DNA from: SM1-50 sp964467345
Lineage (GTDB): Archaea; Thermoplasmatota; E2; DHVEG-1
DNA length: 64,000 nt
Direction: 5' to 3'
Assembly (NCBI GenBank): GCA_964467345.1
Contig: CAYXPY010000001.1
Location: forward strand, 62,001-126,000
The position numbers and the translations under genes are program-made. Shown piece by piece: positions 50,738 to 59,154 of the stretch. The notes under the pieces were generated by a model. The model was not told where the DNA came from and made no database searches. It saw nothing but the letters and a program-made list of their open reading frames with translations. Position 1 is the first letter of the stretch. Every line of letters starts with the position of its first letter.

Positions 50738-52462
50738 TCACATCTCCTTTGGAGCAGAGATTCCTAGTAAATCAAGGGCATTATGAAGAACGATTTTTGT
50801 TGCGTGTACAAGGGCAAGCCGTGAGGAGCGAATCGAACTGTTTTCCTCAGATAGTACAGGGCAATCTCGATAGAATTGGTTGAACGCTGAGGCTGTTTCG
50901 AAAAGGTAGTTTGTTACAAGATGTGGTTTGTAGCTGTTACAAGCGTCTTCAATGATAAGGGGGAATCTAGCTAGTTTTTTAATCAGTGTGGTTTCCGATC
51001 CATGGATTAATAGTGCAGGATCAAAGATATGTTCCATGATAGTTACTTTCGAAAGGATGCTGCATGCTCTCGCATGGGAATATTGAATGAAAGGAACCGC
51101 ATTACCTTCGAAATTCAGGGCATCTTCCCAGGTAAATACAATGTCTTTTTCTGGTTGAACTTTTATGATATTGTACCGGAGAGATCCGATACCGATTAAT
51201 TCTGCGATTTTTCTCATTTCTGATTCTTCGAGTTCGTCAGATCTCCTTTTTTTAATCTCTTCATAGGCATGTTCGATGCATTCATCTATAAGCTCATCAA
51301 GGTAGACGACCCGGCCTTTTCGGGTGGACATTTTCCCACCAGGTAAGGAGACAAATGCGTAGAAGACGACCTGGGGAAGGATCTTTGTTTTTAGAAGTTC
51401 GAGAGCCACGGTCACTTGTTTGGATTCCAGTTTATGGTCCTCCCCGAGTACATTGATGAGGATGTCTGCTTGATTTGCTTTCCATCGATGGTAGGCGATA
51501 TCCCTTGTCGCGTAGAGTGTGGTACCATTGCTTCTTAAAAAGAAAAATTTGGTATTTCTTCCATGGATACCAAATGGTTCCATATCGATATAGAATGCTT
51601 TGTCTTCCTCACGGCAGTATTGTGTTTGTTTTAATTCTTTGACCACCTGGTCAACGCTTTTGTTATATACGAAGGTTGATTCAGGGATGTACGTATCAAT
51701 GGTGATATGTATTCTCTGTAGACTTTGTTGTATACCGGCAAGCACGGGGGCGTACGCTGTATGGATCAATTCTATAGTTTTTTCATCACCCTGTTCCAAT
51801 TTTTTAACGATATCACCAATCTGTTCCGCTATGGTGCAATCCAGACCCATGCGCTCATTTGCAGTCTGATAGTATCCAACCATTTGATGATCAGCTTTTT
51901 TATAGTCTGACGGGGGGATGTCCTTTTGGTTCAGATTTTTAACCCCCCAGGCTAGAATCGCCACTTGTTTTCCCAGATCATCAAGATAAAATTGTGATTC
52001 CACATCGTATCCTGCTGCCTTGAAGAGCCTTACGAGAGTATCACCGATGATGGGGTTTCTTGCGCGGCCAACATGCAAGGGACCATTTGGGTTTGAAGAG
52101 GTATGCTCGATAATCACTTTTTTATTCTTTTTTTTCAGATGTCCATAGGTTTCTTTTTTTTCTAAAACTGATTGGAGTGTAAGAGAGGATAGTTCAGTAG
52201 TGTTTATGAAAAAGTTCACATAACTGCCCTTTGCTACTACGTTGGTAATCCAATTGCTTTTTGGAATGTCCTTGACAATCTGGGCTGCGATGTCAGCAGG
52301 GGATTTTTTTAGGAGCGGGGCAAGTTGGAAGCAAGGGAAAGCAAAATCACCCATGTTTTCTGGCGGGGTTTCAATTTTGATTTCAAAAGCAATATTAAAT
52401 TTTGAGATAGCTTTTTGAATTCTTGATTTGATTTCATTTTTGCATTCTTCAAGCGGATACAT
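50738..52462 (-). CDS. argS: Arginyl-tRNA synthetase
   Basis: The 574-aa class I synthetase has an N-terminal Add1 domain and the HIGH-like motif in EHTSSNPNGPLHVGRARNP. The KMSKS-like motif is KMSTRKGRVV. The C-terminal DALR anticodon domain includes FNQFYRDCPV and HATKIVLHNALDLLGI. It charges tRNA-Arg. A radical SAM gene follows without a gap. Confidence 0.96.
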   Translation of the reverse strand: MYPLEECKNEIKSRIQKAISKFNIAFEIKIETPPENMGDFAFPCFQLAPLLKKSPADIAAQIVKDIPKSNWITNVVAKGSYVNFFINTTELSSLTLQSVLEKKETYGHLKKKNKKVIIEHTSSNPNGPLHVGRARNPIIGDTLVRLFKAAGYDVESQFYLDDLGKQVAILAWGVKNLNQKDIPPSDYKKADHQMVGYYQTANERMGLDCTIAEQIGDIVKKLEQGDEKTIELIHTAYAPVLAGIQQSLQRIHITIDTYIPESTFVYNKSVDQVVKELKQTQYCREEDKAFYIDMEPFGIHGRNTKFFFLRSNGTTLYATRDIAYHRWKANQADILINVLGEDHKLESKQVTVALELLKTKILPQVVFYAFVSLPGGKMSTRKGRVVYLDELIDECIEHAYEEIKKRRSDELEESEMRKIAELIGIGSLRYNIIKVQPEKDIVFTWEDALNFEGNAVPFIQYSHARACSILSKVTIMEHIFDPALLIHGSETTLIKKLARFPLIIEDACNSYKPHLVTNYLFETASAFNQFYRDCPVLSEENSSIRSSRLALVHATKIVLHNALDLLGISAPKEM

Positions 52463-52595
52463 ACTATACTGCGGAAATTGTCTTGGTGTTATAAGGTTTT
52501 GTTATCGCTTTTTTGTTTTTTTTTTATCGCGCGTCCTAGACTAAGGAAAACCATCTAGATTTATATGTAATGAACGTATTAACGGTGCAATCGGG

Positions 52596-53021
52596 ATGGG
52601 TTGCATGGGAAAAACAATAGCACTTAAAATAACAAAAAAAGAGGAACAGATTATTGCAGAGCTCAATAGACTTGGATTGAGTAATAGTGATCTTTTAAGA
52701 AACGCTCTTCGTGAATACTTATCTTACATTCATGAATCATCTCCAGAGGACACTGAGCTAAAAAACATTTTTATAAAGCAAGAAGACAAACAGGCAAGAG
52801 TATTTGATACCTTTAAAGAACTGAAAGAAGAGATAAAGCATTTACGGCAAGAAATGGAAAAAAATCAAAAACAATTTGAAAACGACATGACCTTACTTCA
52901 GAGACGATTATATCTGCTTTCGGTCAGTCATCCAATCGCGACTCAAGATTCATCATCAAGAAAAGAGCATAGTGTTCATGATATTCATCAGGAAGTTGAT
53001 GAATTTCTTCAGAAACAGTGA
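52596..53021 (+). CDS. Ribbon-helix-helix-like protein with C-terminal coiled coil
   Basis: The 141-aa protein opens with a ribbon-helix-helix-like unit (KTIALKITKKEEQIIAELNR then SNSDLLRNALREYLSYI). A long charged coiled coil follows (about residues 60-105, FKELKEEIKHLRQEMEKNQK) and a polar tail. It is probably a DNA-binding dimer or tetramer. A TATA-like TTTATATG is at 52559-52566. It precedes the convergent response regulator and the KaiC-like region. Confidence 0.6.
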   Translation: MGCMGKTIALKITKKEEQIIAELNRLGLSNSDLLRNALREYLSYIHESSPEDTELKNIFIKQEDKQARVFDTFKELKEEIKHLRQEMEKNQKQFENDMTLLQRRLYLLSVSHPIATQDSSSRKEHSVHDIHQEVDEFLQKQ

Positions 53022-53067
53022 CAGTAATAACAGAGGAACAAAAAACCACAGTGGATGTTTTCTTAGG

Positions 53068-53442
53068 TTAAGGTGGTGTGACAAAATATCCTTTTACCGT
53101 CTGGAGTAACTGCCTTGTGTCGAAAGGCTTGGTGATGTAATTTTTAATGTATTGTTTGAGGTCATCCATCTTCCAATCGCATTCATCCTTGGCTGATATC
53201 ATGGAGATGATATTGCCTTGATTGAGTCCCTTGGTTATTATTTCACGAATGGTCGCCCATCCATCCATATGAGGCATCATGATATCCATGAGTATGACAC
53301 CTTTGAAACCGTGTTCGAGTTCGTCTATGCAGTCTTTGCCGCACGGGACTGTGTATACCTCAAATCCTTCTGATTCAAACAATTCCCGTACCGTGATAAG
53401 AATATCAGGATCGTCATCCACAATCATGATCTTTTTTTGCAT
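53068..53442 (-). CDS. Single-domain response regulator
   Basis: The 124-aa CheY-like receiver has the acidic pocket DDDPD (residues 9-13), phosphoacceptor Asp53 (ILMDIMMPHMDGW) and Lys105 (YITKPFD). There is no output domain. It is about 110 bases downstream of the small gene at 53553 on the same strand. Its cognate kinase is not adjacent; the PAS kinase at 45670 is the only kinase in the window. Confidence 0.92.
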   Translation of the reverse strand: MQKKIMIVDDDPDILITVRELFESEGFEVYTVPCGKDCIDELEHGFKGVILMDIMMPHMDGWATIREIITKGLNQGNIISMISAKDECDWKMDDLKQYIKNYITKPFDTRQLLQTVKGYFVTPP

Positions 53443-53552
53443 CCGAATCCAAATAAGGAAACAGATGGTACGGTTATTAATTTTTTGTTATCCATCCATT
53501 GAAAATATGTTGCATGCATTGAATCGATGAAATGAGCCTGAAAAAAATATTT

Positions 53553-53807
53553 TTACGTAATCATTGGGTCAAATGCGTCTGTGTTGTTTGGGGGCCGGGG
53601 GTGATTTCGCCCGTTTAATCTTTTTGCAATCTGGTGTAAAAAATTCTTTTCTACCATTTCTACTTGTCTTTTACTGAGATTCGTCTTCCTAATCAATATT
53701 TCCCCTCGTTCGTTAATGACCTCGATGATGCCTCGCTCTGCGTCTGAGATTACTTTAAATGTTTTTCCTTTTGTTTGGAGCCAATCCCAGATGTGTTCAC
53801 CTGTCAT
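53553..53807 (-). CDS. Small unknown protein, paralogue A, divergent from KaiC-like ATPase 1
   Basis: The 84-aa protein starts MTGEHIWDWLQTKGKTFKVI. It aligns across about 60 residues with the protein at 54821: shared IW-x-W-x-Q, KxIS, ExGxIxV/I, an R-x-T/N-LS-x-x-QV core and a following helix. The pattern suggests a small beta-beta-beta-alpha fold. I know no family. It is divergent from a KaiC-like gene, as is its paralogue. Confidence 0.65.
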   Translation of the reverse strand: MTGEHIWDWLQTKGKTFKVISDAERGIIEVINERGEILIRKTNLSKRQVEMVEKNFLHQIAKRLNGRNHPRPPNNTDAFDPMIT

Positions 53808-53950
53808 AAAAATTCCTTAATTTTTATATATTTTTAAGTTAGTTTATTGGTATTTAAACATTCCGATAAAATCAGTTCAAAACCTGAACGAGTCAAAGAA
53901 CGAGGTTCTTCCAGGGTCATATTTTCAGTCTGACAGATTTACACCTTATG

Positions 53951-53958
53951 TTTATATA
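53951..53958 (+). promoter_or_regulatory. TATA box for KaiC-like gene 1
   Basis: TTTATATA is positioned to start transcripts near 53980, leaving a leader of about 50 bases that contains an inverted repeat. Confidence 0.45.
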
Positions 53959-53981
53959 GTCGTAATAAGAGAAATTGACGC

Positions 53982-54019
53982 GGTAAACATTAAAGAGATG
54001 GAACAAGATAGTGTTTACC
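53982..54019 (+). promoter_or_regulatory. Inverted repeat GGTAAACA...TGTTTACC in the KaiC-like gene 1 leader
   Basis: Perfect 8-bp arms at 53982-53989 and 54012-54019 are separated by 22 bases. The element runs from the predicted transcript start to 13 bases before the GTG start. It could be an operator or a leader hairpin. Confidence 0.4.
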
Positions 54020-54032
54020 TTGAGAGTGAAGC

Positions 54033-54824
54033 GTGAGTGAATTTCGTATCCCTAATATAAAACTTGAAATGCTACGGGAAGAAGAGGTGGTGTTGAAGAC
54101 CCAAATCCCCGGGTTTGATGAATTATTTAAAGAAGGGGGCGTTCCGAAGCGAAACGCCATTTTGGTCGCTGGTGGAGCAGGTACCGGTAAGAGCACATTG
54201 TGTAGACAAATCTGTTATAATCTTGTTACGCAGGGTAAGCATTGTATGTATGTGAGTTTCGAGGAGAGTATCGAGAAAATTGAGCGAAGTATGTCTGCGT
54301 TTGGTTGGGATGCGAAAAGATACGTTGATTCAGGGCATTTGCTCATCCAGAAGATTAATCCGTTGGATATTCTTCGAATGAAATTCGGTTCGGTGAGCGG
54401 ATCTGGTTCAGCGACAGAGTTATCCTATAAGATTAAACCATTGATTATCCCAAAAGATTTTAATCCAGAGATCATCGTCGTTGATTCATTAACCGCTGTT
54501 ATCTCTGCGTCTATCAGCAAGGAGAAAAACTACCGGGTATATCTCCAGCAGCTGTTTAATTTCTTTGAAGATACCCATGCAACATCCTTTTTGATAACAG
54601 AGACTGAACCGATTCCGACGAGGTTCAGCGAGACAGGGATTGAAGAATTTTTAGCAGATGGGATCATTGTGTTATATAATCTCCAGCTTGGTGATTGCCG
54701 GCAGAACGCTATTGAGGTGCTGAAGATGCGGTATTCAAATCATCAGAAGAAAATATTTTCGATGGAAATCTACAATAAGGGGATAAAAGTGTATCCGGAC
54801 CGACAGATATCATTACCGGTCTAA
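54033..54824 (+). CDS. KaiC-domain RecA-like ATPase 1
   Basis: The 263-aa single-domain KaiC/RadA-type ATPase has Walker A GGAGTGKST near residues 47-55. The Walker B strand is EIIVVDSLTAV. IPGFDELFKEGGVPKRN at the N-terminus and the C-terminal EVLKMRYSNHQKKIFSMEI are family-typical. Archaeal KaiC-like proteins act in signalling or regulation, alone or with receivers. It starts with GTG, is divergent from a small paralogous gene, and overlaps the convergent small gene at 54821 by 4 bases. Confidence 0.88.
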   Translation: MSEFRIPNIKLEMLREEEVVLKTQIPGFDELFKEGGVPKRNAILVAGGAGTGKSTLCRQICYNLVTQGKHCMYVSFEESIEKIERSMSAFGWDAKRYVDSGHLLIQKINPLDILRMKFGSVSGSGSATELSYKIKPLIIPKDFNPEIIVVDSLTAVISASISKEKNYRVYLQQLFNFFEDTHATSFLITETEPIPTRFSETGIEEFLADGIIVLYNLQLGDCRQNAIEVLKMRYSNHQKKIFSMEIYNKGIKVYPDRQISLPV

Positions 54825-55048
54825 AGATAGGTAAAGGGTTCTTTTCTGTCACCGATTTTATTAAGGGCATAGGTTGCAAAGATAAGTTCTATGGTTTTTA
54901 CTTGCTGTCGTGAAAGGCCGGTGCGGCGCAAGATGATGTTGTCACATTCGTCATAAATTGAGATGGTGCCTGACTCTCTGTTTGAGATTGCTTTGAGTAT
55001 TCTGTTGTTTTGCACCCATATCCAGATTTTAATGCCCTTCGTGCTCAT
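54821..55048 (-). CDS. Small unknown protein, paralogue B, divergent from KaiC-like ATPase 2
   Basis: The 75-aa protein starts MSTKGIKIWIWVQNNRILKA and matches the protein at 53553 in order and spacing of motifs (IW-x-W-x-Q, KAIS, ESGTISI, RRTGLSRQQV and a C-terminal helix). Its 3' end overlaps KaiC-like ATPase 1 by 4 bases. Its start is 170 bases from the start of KaiC-like ATPase 2. No known family is recognised. Confidence 0.65.
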   Translation of the reverse strand: MSTKGIKIWIWVQNNRILKAISNRESGTISIYDECDNIILRRTGLSRQQVKTIELIFATYALNKIGDRKEPFTYL

Positions 55049-55218
55049 GTTTTCATTCTCGTGTATCTATGATATATATTTCATTTAATAAATATATAAA
55101 TATTTTCATAAATATTAATATACTATAATGAAACCATGTCAATAATCGTCATGCAAACTGGAGTCGAAGATAACAAATTAATTATATATCCACAATTATA
55201 CAGAGGCGAGGGTGGATC

Positions 55219-55977
55219 ATGGCGCTCATCCAGACTGATACTAAAGTTACAGTGAGTAAAATGGAACGTGTGAAAACAGGTATTAAAGGACTCGACGAAC
55301 TAATCTCAGGAGGGCTGCCAAAAGAAAGCATCACCCTTGTCTCAGGACCACCAGGAAGCGGTAAATCTATTTTCTGTTATCAATTCATTGCCCAAGGTGT
55401 CCAAGACGGTGAAAAATGCCTGTATCTTACACTTGATAAGAAAATCGAAGGACTACTCCTGCAAGCCTCAGAGTTGGGACTGAATTTCGCACCAGCAATC
55501 CAAACCGGACAAGTCAAATTCCTCTTCCTCAATATCAATAAAAAACTCATCTACGAAAGCATGATCAATGAAATCCTCTCAGGCAATTATGACCGTATCG
55601 TCCTTGACTCGATAACACCCTTATCAGAGATGCCGATTTATATCAACAACCCTGAATTCACCAGCGAGGTCGATAACATCGACCATGGAGAAATAACGTC
55701 AGGGAACTTCCCAGTCAGACGGCTCCATCTCCATTACATCATGAACGCTTTGGAAACAGCAAAATGCACTGCTGTCGTGACCTCAGAGCTCCCATCAGGT
55801 TCAACACATTACTCCCGTGATGGCCTCTCTGAATTCCTCGCAGACGCAGTAATTATCCTAAGTCTCGACCCGACAATGGACCGCCGCAAGCTAGCTGTAA
55901 TGAAAATGCGAAGCACCAAACATACACTGAAGCCACAGAACATAGAAATCGGCAAGGGCGGCATGCAAATAGTCTAA
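55219..55977 (+). CDS. KaiC-domain RecA-like ATPase 2
   Basis: The 252-aa protein has Walker A SGPPGSGKSIF at residues 42-52 and a Walker B-like DRIVLDSITPL. The C-terminus KMRSTKHTLKPQNIEIGKGG is family-typical. Spacing and domain content match KaiC-like ATPase 1. A plausible Shine-Dalgarno GAGGGTGGA lies just upstream of the ATG. A methyltransferase gene follows after 4 bases, so the pair is probably co-transcribed. Confidence 0.9.
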   Translation: MALIQTDTKVTVSKMERVKTGIKGLDELISGGLPKESITLVSGPPGSGKSIFCYQFIAQGVQDGEKCLYLTLDKKIEGLLLQASELGLNFAPAIQTGQVKFLFLNINKKLIYESMINEILSGNYDRIVLDSITPLSEMPIYINNPEFTSEVDNIDHGEITSGNFPVRRLHLHYIMNALETAKCTAVVTSELPSGSTHYSRDGLSEFLADAVIILSLDPTMDRRKLAVMKMRSTKHTLKPQNIEIGKGGMQIV

Positions 55978-55981
55978 GAAC

Positions 55982-56449
55982 ATGTTCCAATACCGACCAC
56001 CAAAACAGCTCCGGGCGCTTTTCATTATCCATTATGCACCCCTGCTGCTGATTATCCTCATAGGACCCCTTACTGCGTATTACGGTGTCTGGGAGATCCC
56101 TTTACCGAAACTTATGACGATCATTTCAGGATGTATCGTTTTTCTCCTTGGCACGTATGTCTATTTCAAATGGGAAATCTTCTGGCATAAAACATACAAA
56201 GGACAGCTGGTGACTGATGGGATCTTTCAACAGATCAGACATCCCCATTACACCTCCATCCTCATCGTTGGGTTCGGCCTAGCATTGTTTTTCTATTCCC
56301 TCTTTGCATTTGCCATCTCTGTGATCGCCATCCCATTAATGATATGGAGTATAATCGATGAAGAAAAGGTACTGATGAAACAGTATGGGGAGCCTTATAA
56401 GGAATATATGAAAAAGGTGCCCTGGAGAATCATCCCAAGGATCTTCTGA
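55982..56449 (+). CDS. Isoprenylcysteine carboxylmethyltransferase-like membrane protein
   Basis: The 155-aa protein has about four transmembrane helices and the ICMT/PEMT SAM-binding motifs: QIRHPHYTSIL followed by IIDEEKVLMKQYGEPYKEYM and VPWRIIP. It presumably methylates a small lipid, protein carboxylate or isoprenoid; the acceptor is unknown in archaea. It sits 4 bases after KaiC-like ATPase 2. Confidence 0.8.
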   Translation: MFQYRPPKQLRALFIIHYAPLLLIILIGPLTAYYGVWEIPLPKLMTIISGCIVFLLGTYVYFKWEIFWHKTYKGQLVTDGIFQQIRHPHYTSILIVGFGLALFFYSLFAFAISVIAIPLMIWSIIDEEKVLMKQYGEPYKEYMKKVPWRIIPRIF

Positions 56450-56473
56450 TGATCCTTGCATCACTTCCTTTAA

Positions 56474-57535
56474 TCATTCGCATTCGATTTTCGGAGGCAT
56501 CCATTCTCTTTTCTTGAAAAAGAGATAGATCATATAGGTGCACAGGATCGTTGAAACCACCAATATCGCAATGATCCACGGCCATTCAATAAGATCATTT
56601 ATTTTACCGATACCAAATATCGTAGCAAGCGTGTTTGGGACAAGACCTGCTGTCGCCAGCACCGCAAGCCATGTTGCAATAAAAGCCAACCGGTTGTTCA
56701 ACATCTGTAATTGGTTATTATAAATGGTCTGCAGCACTTCTAAACCAGATGCGAGCACCTCGCTCATATGTTCACTGAGTGCTATCTGTCTGTTGATATC
56801 ATCACCCAGGATACCGATACGCTGTAAAAGCTTCTGATTATCTGAGACGGTCTCGGCATCTCCATACCGTAACGAGTTTATCACATCCCATGACGCCCAA
56901 AGGGTGTTTAGATAGGTAATCAACGCATGCTTCATTTTATAGATGTCATTGCCGATTTCAACCCGTGGTGCCTTTGGGTCAATCATGTATTTCCCAAGTT
57001 CATCGCCTTCTTCTTCGATTTTCCGTAGACCATTGAAATTCTTCTGATTGTTCTCATCGATGATACGAGTCAGAAGAATCGTCAATCTATCGTTCCAAGG
57101 TAAATCCTGGCGGATTTTCTTCATAAAGATGTCCGCGTATCGGTAGATTTTTTGTAAACGGATGACTTCTTTTGGATGAATGGTGAGTATCAAATTTTTT
57201 CGTACCAAAATCAGCAACGGATAGACCTTGACATCAAATTTATCCACTCGAACTGCTGGTAACATTAAACCTAACTCTGTATCAAGATCCTCATAAGCCG
57301 AATAGGGGTCTGTTAGGACACTTGCGACAAGCTGCAAACTAAACTTCAGTGATGATGCGATAACAAAACTATCCTCGTTGATATTCTCAACAGTAAAATC
57401 CATCCATTCTAAAGCCTCTTCCTGTAAATGTCCGACAATTTCAGAGATATCGTCACTTTCTTTTTTTATTGTGACACCATCTTTCGAGAGTGAGACGTAA
57501 AAAGCGCTTTTTTGTGTCTTTTCGGCTTCGCCCAT
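56474..57535 (-). CDS. CorA-like divalent cation transporter family protein with altered GMN motif
   Basis: The 353-aa protein has a long cytoplasmic alpha/beta and coiled region and two C-terminal transmembrane helices (about residues 290-310 and 320-342), as in CorA. The usual GMN at the end of TM1 is replaced by FGIG (ATIFGIGKIND). GMN is normally needed for Mg2+ selectivity, so the ion or function may differ. The protein ends KKREWMPPKIECE. It has no operon partner on its strand. Confidence 0.75.
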   Translation of the reverse strand: MGEAEKTQKSAFYVSLSKDGVTIKKESDDISEIVGHLQEEALEWMDFTVENINEDSFVIASSLKFSLQLVASVLTDPYSAYEDLDTELGLMLPAVRVDKFDVKVYPLLILVRKNLILTIHPKEVIRLQKIYRYADIFMKKIRQDLPWNDRLTILLTRIIDENNQKNFNGLRKIEEEGDELGKYMIDPKAPRVEIGNDIYKMKHALITYLNTLWASWDVINSLRYGDAETVSDNQKLLQRIGILGDDINRQIALSEHMSEVLASGLEVLQTIYNNQLQMLNNRLAFIATWLAVLATAGLVPNTLATIFGIGKINDLIEWPWIIAILVVSTILCTYMIYLFFKKREWMPPKIECE

Positions 57536-57639
57536 GATTACTCACCCTGCATGAGATTTTGCTTTAGAATGAGACTACATCAGCAGGGTGCATATAAAAC
57601 TACGTTTGAAGGTTTCAAAGTAACATAAAAAAAGAAGGA

Positions 57640-57713
57640 CGGACCTGTCGGGATTTGAACCCGAGTCAGAGGCTCCGGAGGCCTCTGTGATATCCAAGCT
57701 ACACTACAGGCCC
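57640..57713 (-). tRNA. tRNA-Arg (anticodon CCG)
   Basis: Read on the minus strand, the acceptor GGGCCTG pairs with CAGGTCC (one G-T wobble). The anticodon stem GAGGC/GCCTC holds the loop CTCCGGA with anticodon CCG. The T-arm loop is TTCAAAT and the discriminator is G at 57640. There is no intron. It lies downstream of the ribosomal protein operon on the same strand. Confidence 0.92.
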
Positions 57714-57865
57714 AAGACAACCCGGCTAATCCGCAGAAGAATTAATAGGTTTTGCGTGGTCTTTCTTTTTTCTTTATATAGATAGTTTTAGACAAAGAGT
57801 AATATTCTATTCGGAATCTCAAAACACTATGGAAAAAACGTAGCAAAAGAAATCCTACTGCCAAT

Positions 57866-58045
57866 CTAAGGTTTTGGTGCCTCGTTTTCCTGTTTTTTTG
57901 TTTTAAACTCAGTATAACCGCATTTACCGCAGCTTGTTCGATCTTTATGATCTGCAAGGAACACGCCGTCCCCGCATTTCGGGCAGCTTTTCCGCTGCCG
58001 AACAATCTTTTCACCTTCAACCTTAAACACTTCTCTTTTTTCCAT
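57866..58045 (-). CDS. rps27ae: 30S ribosomal protein S27ae
   Basis: The 59-aa zinc-ribbon protein begins MEKREVFKVEGEKIVRQRKS and has CPKC and CGKC zinc ligands, then GYTEFK. It is a small-subunit ribosomal protein that follows S24e as usual in archaea. It was too short for the default gene size but is clear in sequence. A long ORF on the same strand in another frame (57742-58191) is its shadow. Confidence 0.93.
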   Translation of the reverse strand: MEKREVFKVEGEKIVRQRKSCPKCGDGVFLADHKDRTSCGKCGYTEFKTKKQENEAPKP

Positions 58046-58063
58046 GAGTTCACCCTTCTTTTC

Positions 58064-58459
58064 TTAGGCTTGTTTCTGAGCAGACGGTGGCTTAGTTTCT
58101 GCTTTTGCAGGCTTTTCCTTTGGAGCCTCTTTCTTCTCAGCTCCTTCTTTTGAAGTTTCTTTCTTTGCTTTTTTCTTTGTCCCCAGACCATTGCGTTTCA
58201 GAATGGGATCTGCTTCCCGTGCTTTTGCATCTTCGATAGAGTGGTAAATCTTCGCATAGCCAACTGTTTTCCGGGAGCCAAAAGAAGAATGCATCGCGTC
58301 GACCATGATGGTTTCCTTCTTCGTGTTGAGTTTCTCAGCAAGTTCACTGCGAACCAGCTCTCGTTTCGGAGTACCTTCACCTTCATGAAGAACTGTAAAA
58401 CGAATCTCGGTTCTGCCAAGCAGGACATTATCAACTTTCGATTGAATCTCAATTTCCAT
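58064..58459 (-). CDS. rps24e: 30S ribosomal protein S24e
   Basis: The 131-aa protein has the S24e core (VLLGRTEIRFTVLHEGEGTP, RELVRSELAEKL, FGSRKTVGYAKIYHSIEDAK). A Lys- and Glu-rich tail of about 40 residues (residues 92-131) follows, longer than the usual ~100-aa archaeal protein. It is co-transcribed with the dephospho-CoA kinase upstream and S27ae downstream. Confidence 0.94.
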   Translation of the reverse strand: MEIEIQSKVDNVLLGRTEIRFTVLHEGEGTPKRELVRSELAEKLNTKKETIMVDAMHSSFGSRKTVGYAKIYHSIEDAKAREADPILKRNGLGTKKKAKKETSKEGAEKKEAPKEKPAKAETKPPSAQKQA

Positions 58460-58465
58460 AGGACA

Positions 58466-58966
58466 TCACATTCTATCTAATACTTCTTTTACCTTCTGTT
58501 TATGAGCCGTTGTTGCTTGTACGACTACGACCCCCTTATTCGGCAATCCATATATTACTGTTACGCCTGGAGGAGCAAGGTATATTGCAGCCAAAGAAGC
58601 AAGATCCTCCTCCCCGTCGACCTCGATACAAACCGGGCCAGCCTGCAGATTCTGAAAAACGCTGTGAATCGCGTCCCATAGCTCATCAGAAATCGTCCCT
58701 GGAGGGTTTTTTATCAGGAGATGGACCGCCCCAAAGGCTTGGATGCATGCTTTCATCTCTTCAGGGTAAGGTTTACGTTCTAGGATAAAATCGACGATAC
58801 AAAGGACGGGAGAAAACCCATGCTTCAGAAGAGTGTAGGTGACCTTGTCTCCAACAGAAACAATGTGCTTTTCTTTTTTAAGGAGTTTAAGAAGGGTTGG
58901 TTCGTCGACCAATTGTCCAATGTAGCCTTTCAAAGTATCCTTGAGATCATCAGGTAAAACATGCAT
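58466..58966 (-). CDS. GTP-dependent dephospho-CoA kinase
   Basis: The 166-aa protein belongs to the DUF359 family, shown in archaea to phosphorylate dephospho-CoA with GTP in the last step of CoA synthesis. Conserved parts are VSVGDKVTYTLLKHG, CIVDFILERKPY and VDGEEDLASLAAIYLAP. It sits between spt4 and rps24e, a common archaeal arrangement. Confidence 0.9.
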   Translation of the reverse strand: MHVLPDDLKDTLKGYIGQLVDEPTLLKLLKKEKHIVSVGDKVTYTLLKHGFSPVLCIVDFILERKPYPEEMKACIQAFGAVHLLIKNPPGTISDELWDAIHSVFQNLQAGPVCIEVDGEEDLASLAAIYLAPPGVTVIYGLPNKGVVVVQATTAHKQKVKEVLDRM

Positions 58967-58968
58967 CG

Positions 58969-59154
58969 TTAACTTACCTTTAAAGCATATTTCCCAGGTT
59001 TTGTGATGTTCATCTTCTTGGCCACCTGGGAATGTTCCGGGTCACGAACAATCACATACCCTCGCCATCGGCTTACGGTCTGATCAGAACAGTTTGGACA
59101 GCGGTCCTTTTCCGTTAACAAATGACAGGATTTACATGCATTTAATGTTTTCAT
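58969..59154 (-). CDS. spt4: Transcription elongation factor Spt4 (RpoE'')
   Basis: The 61-aa zinc protein begins MKTLNACKSCHLLTEKDRCP and has four cysteines in CxxC pairs (CKSC, CPNC). It is followed by a WRGYVIVRDPEHSQVAKKM core, matching Spt4. It partners with Spt5 on elongating RNA polymerase. Its start overlaps the end of rpo7 by 4 bases. Confidence 0.93.
   Translation of the reverse strand: MKTLNACKSCHLLTEKDRCPNCSDQTVSRWRGYVIVRDPEHSQVAKKMNITKPGKYALKVS

Noticed and set aside
57742..58191. Long basic ORF on the minus strand rich in Lys/Arg
   Set aside because: It overlaps rps27ae and rps24e in another frame, and its composition is the usual frame-shifted image of Lys-rich ribosomal proteins.
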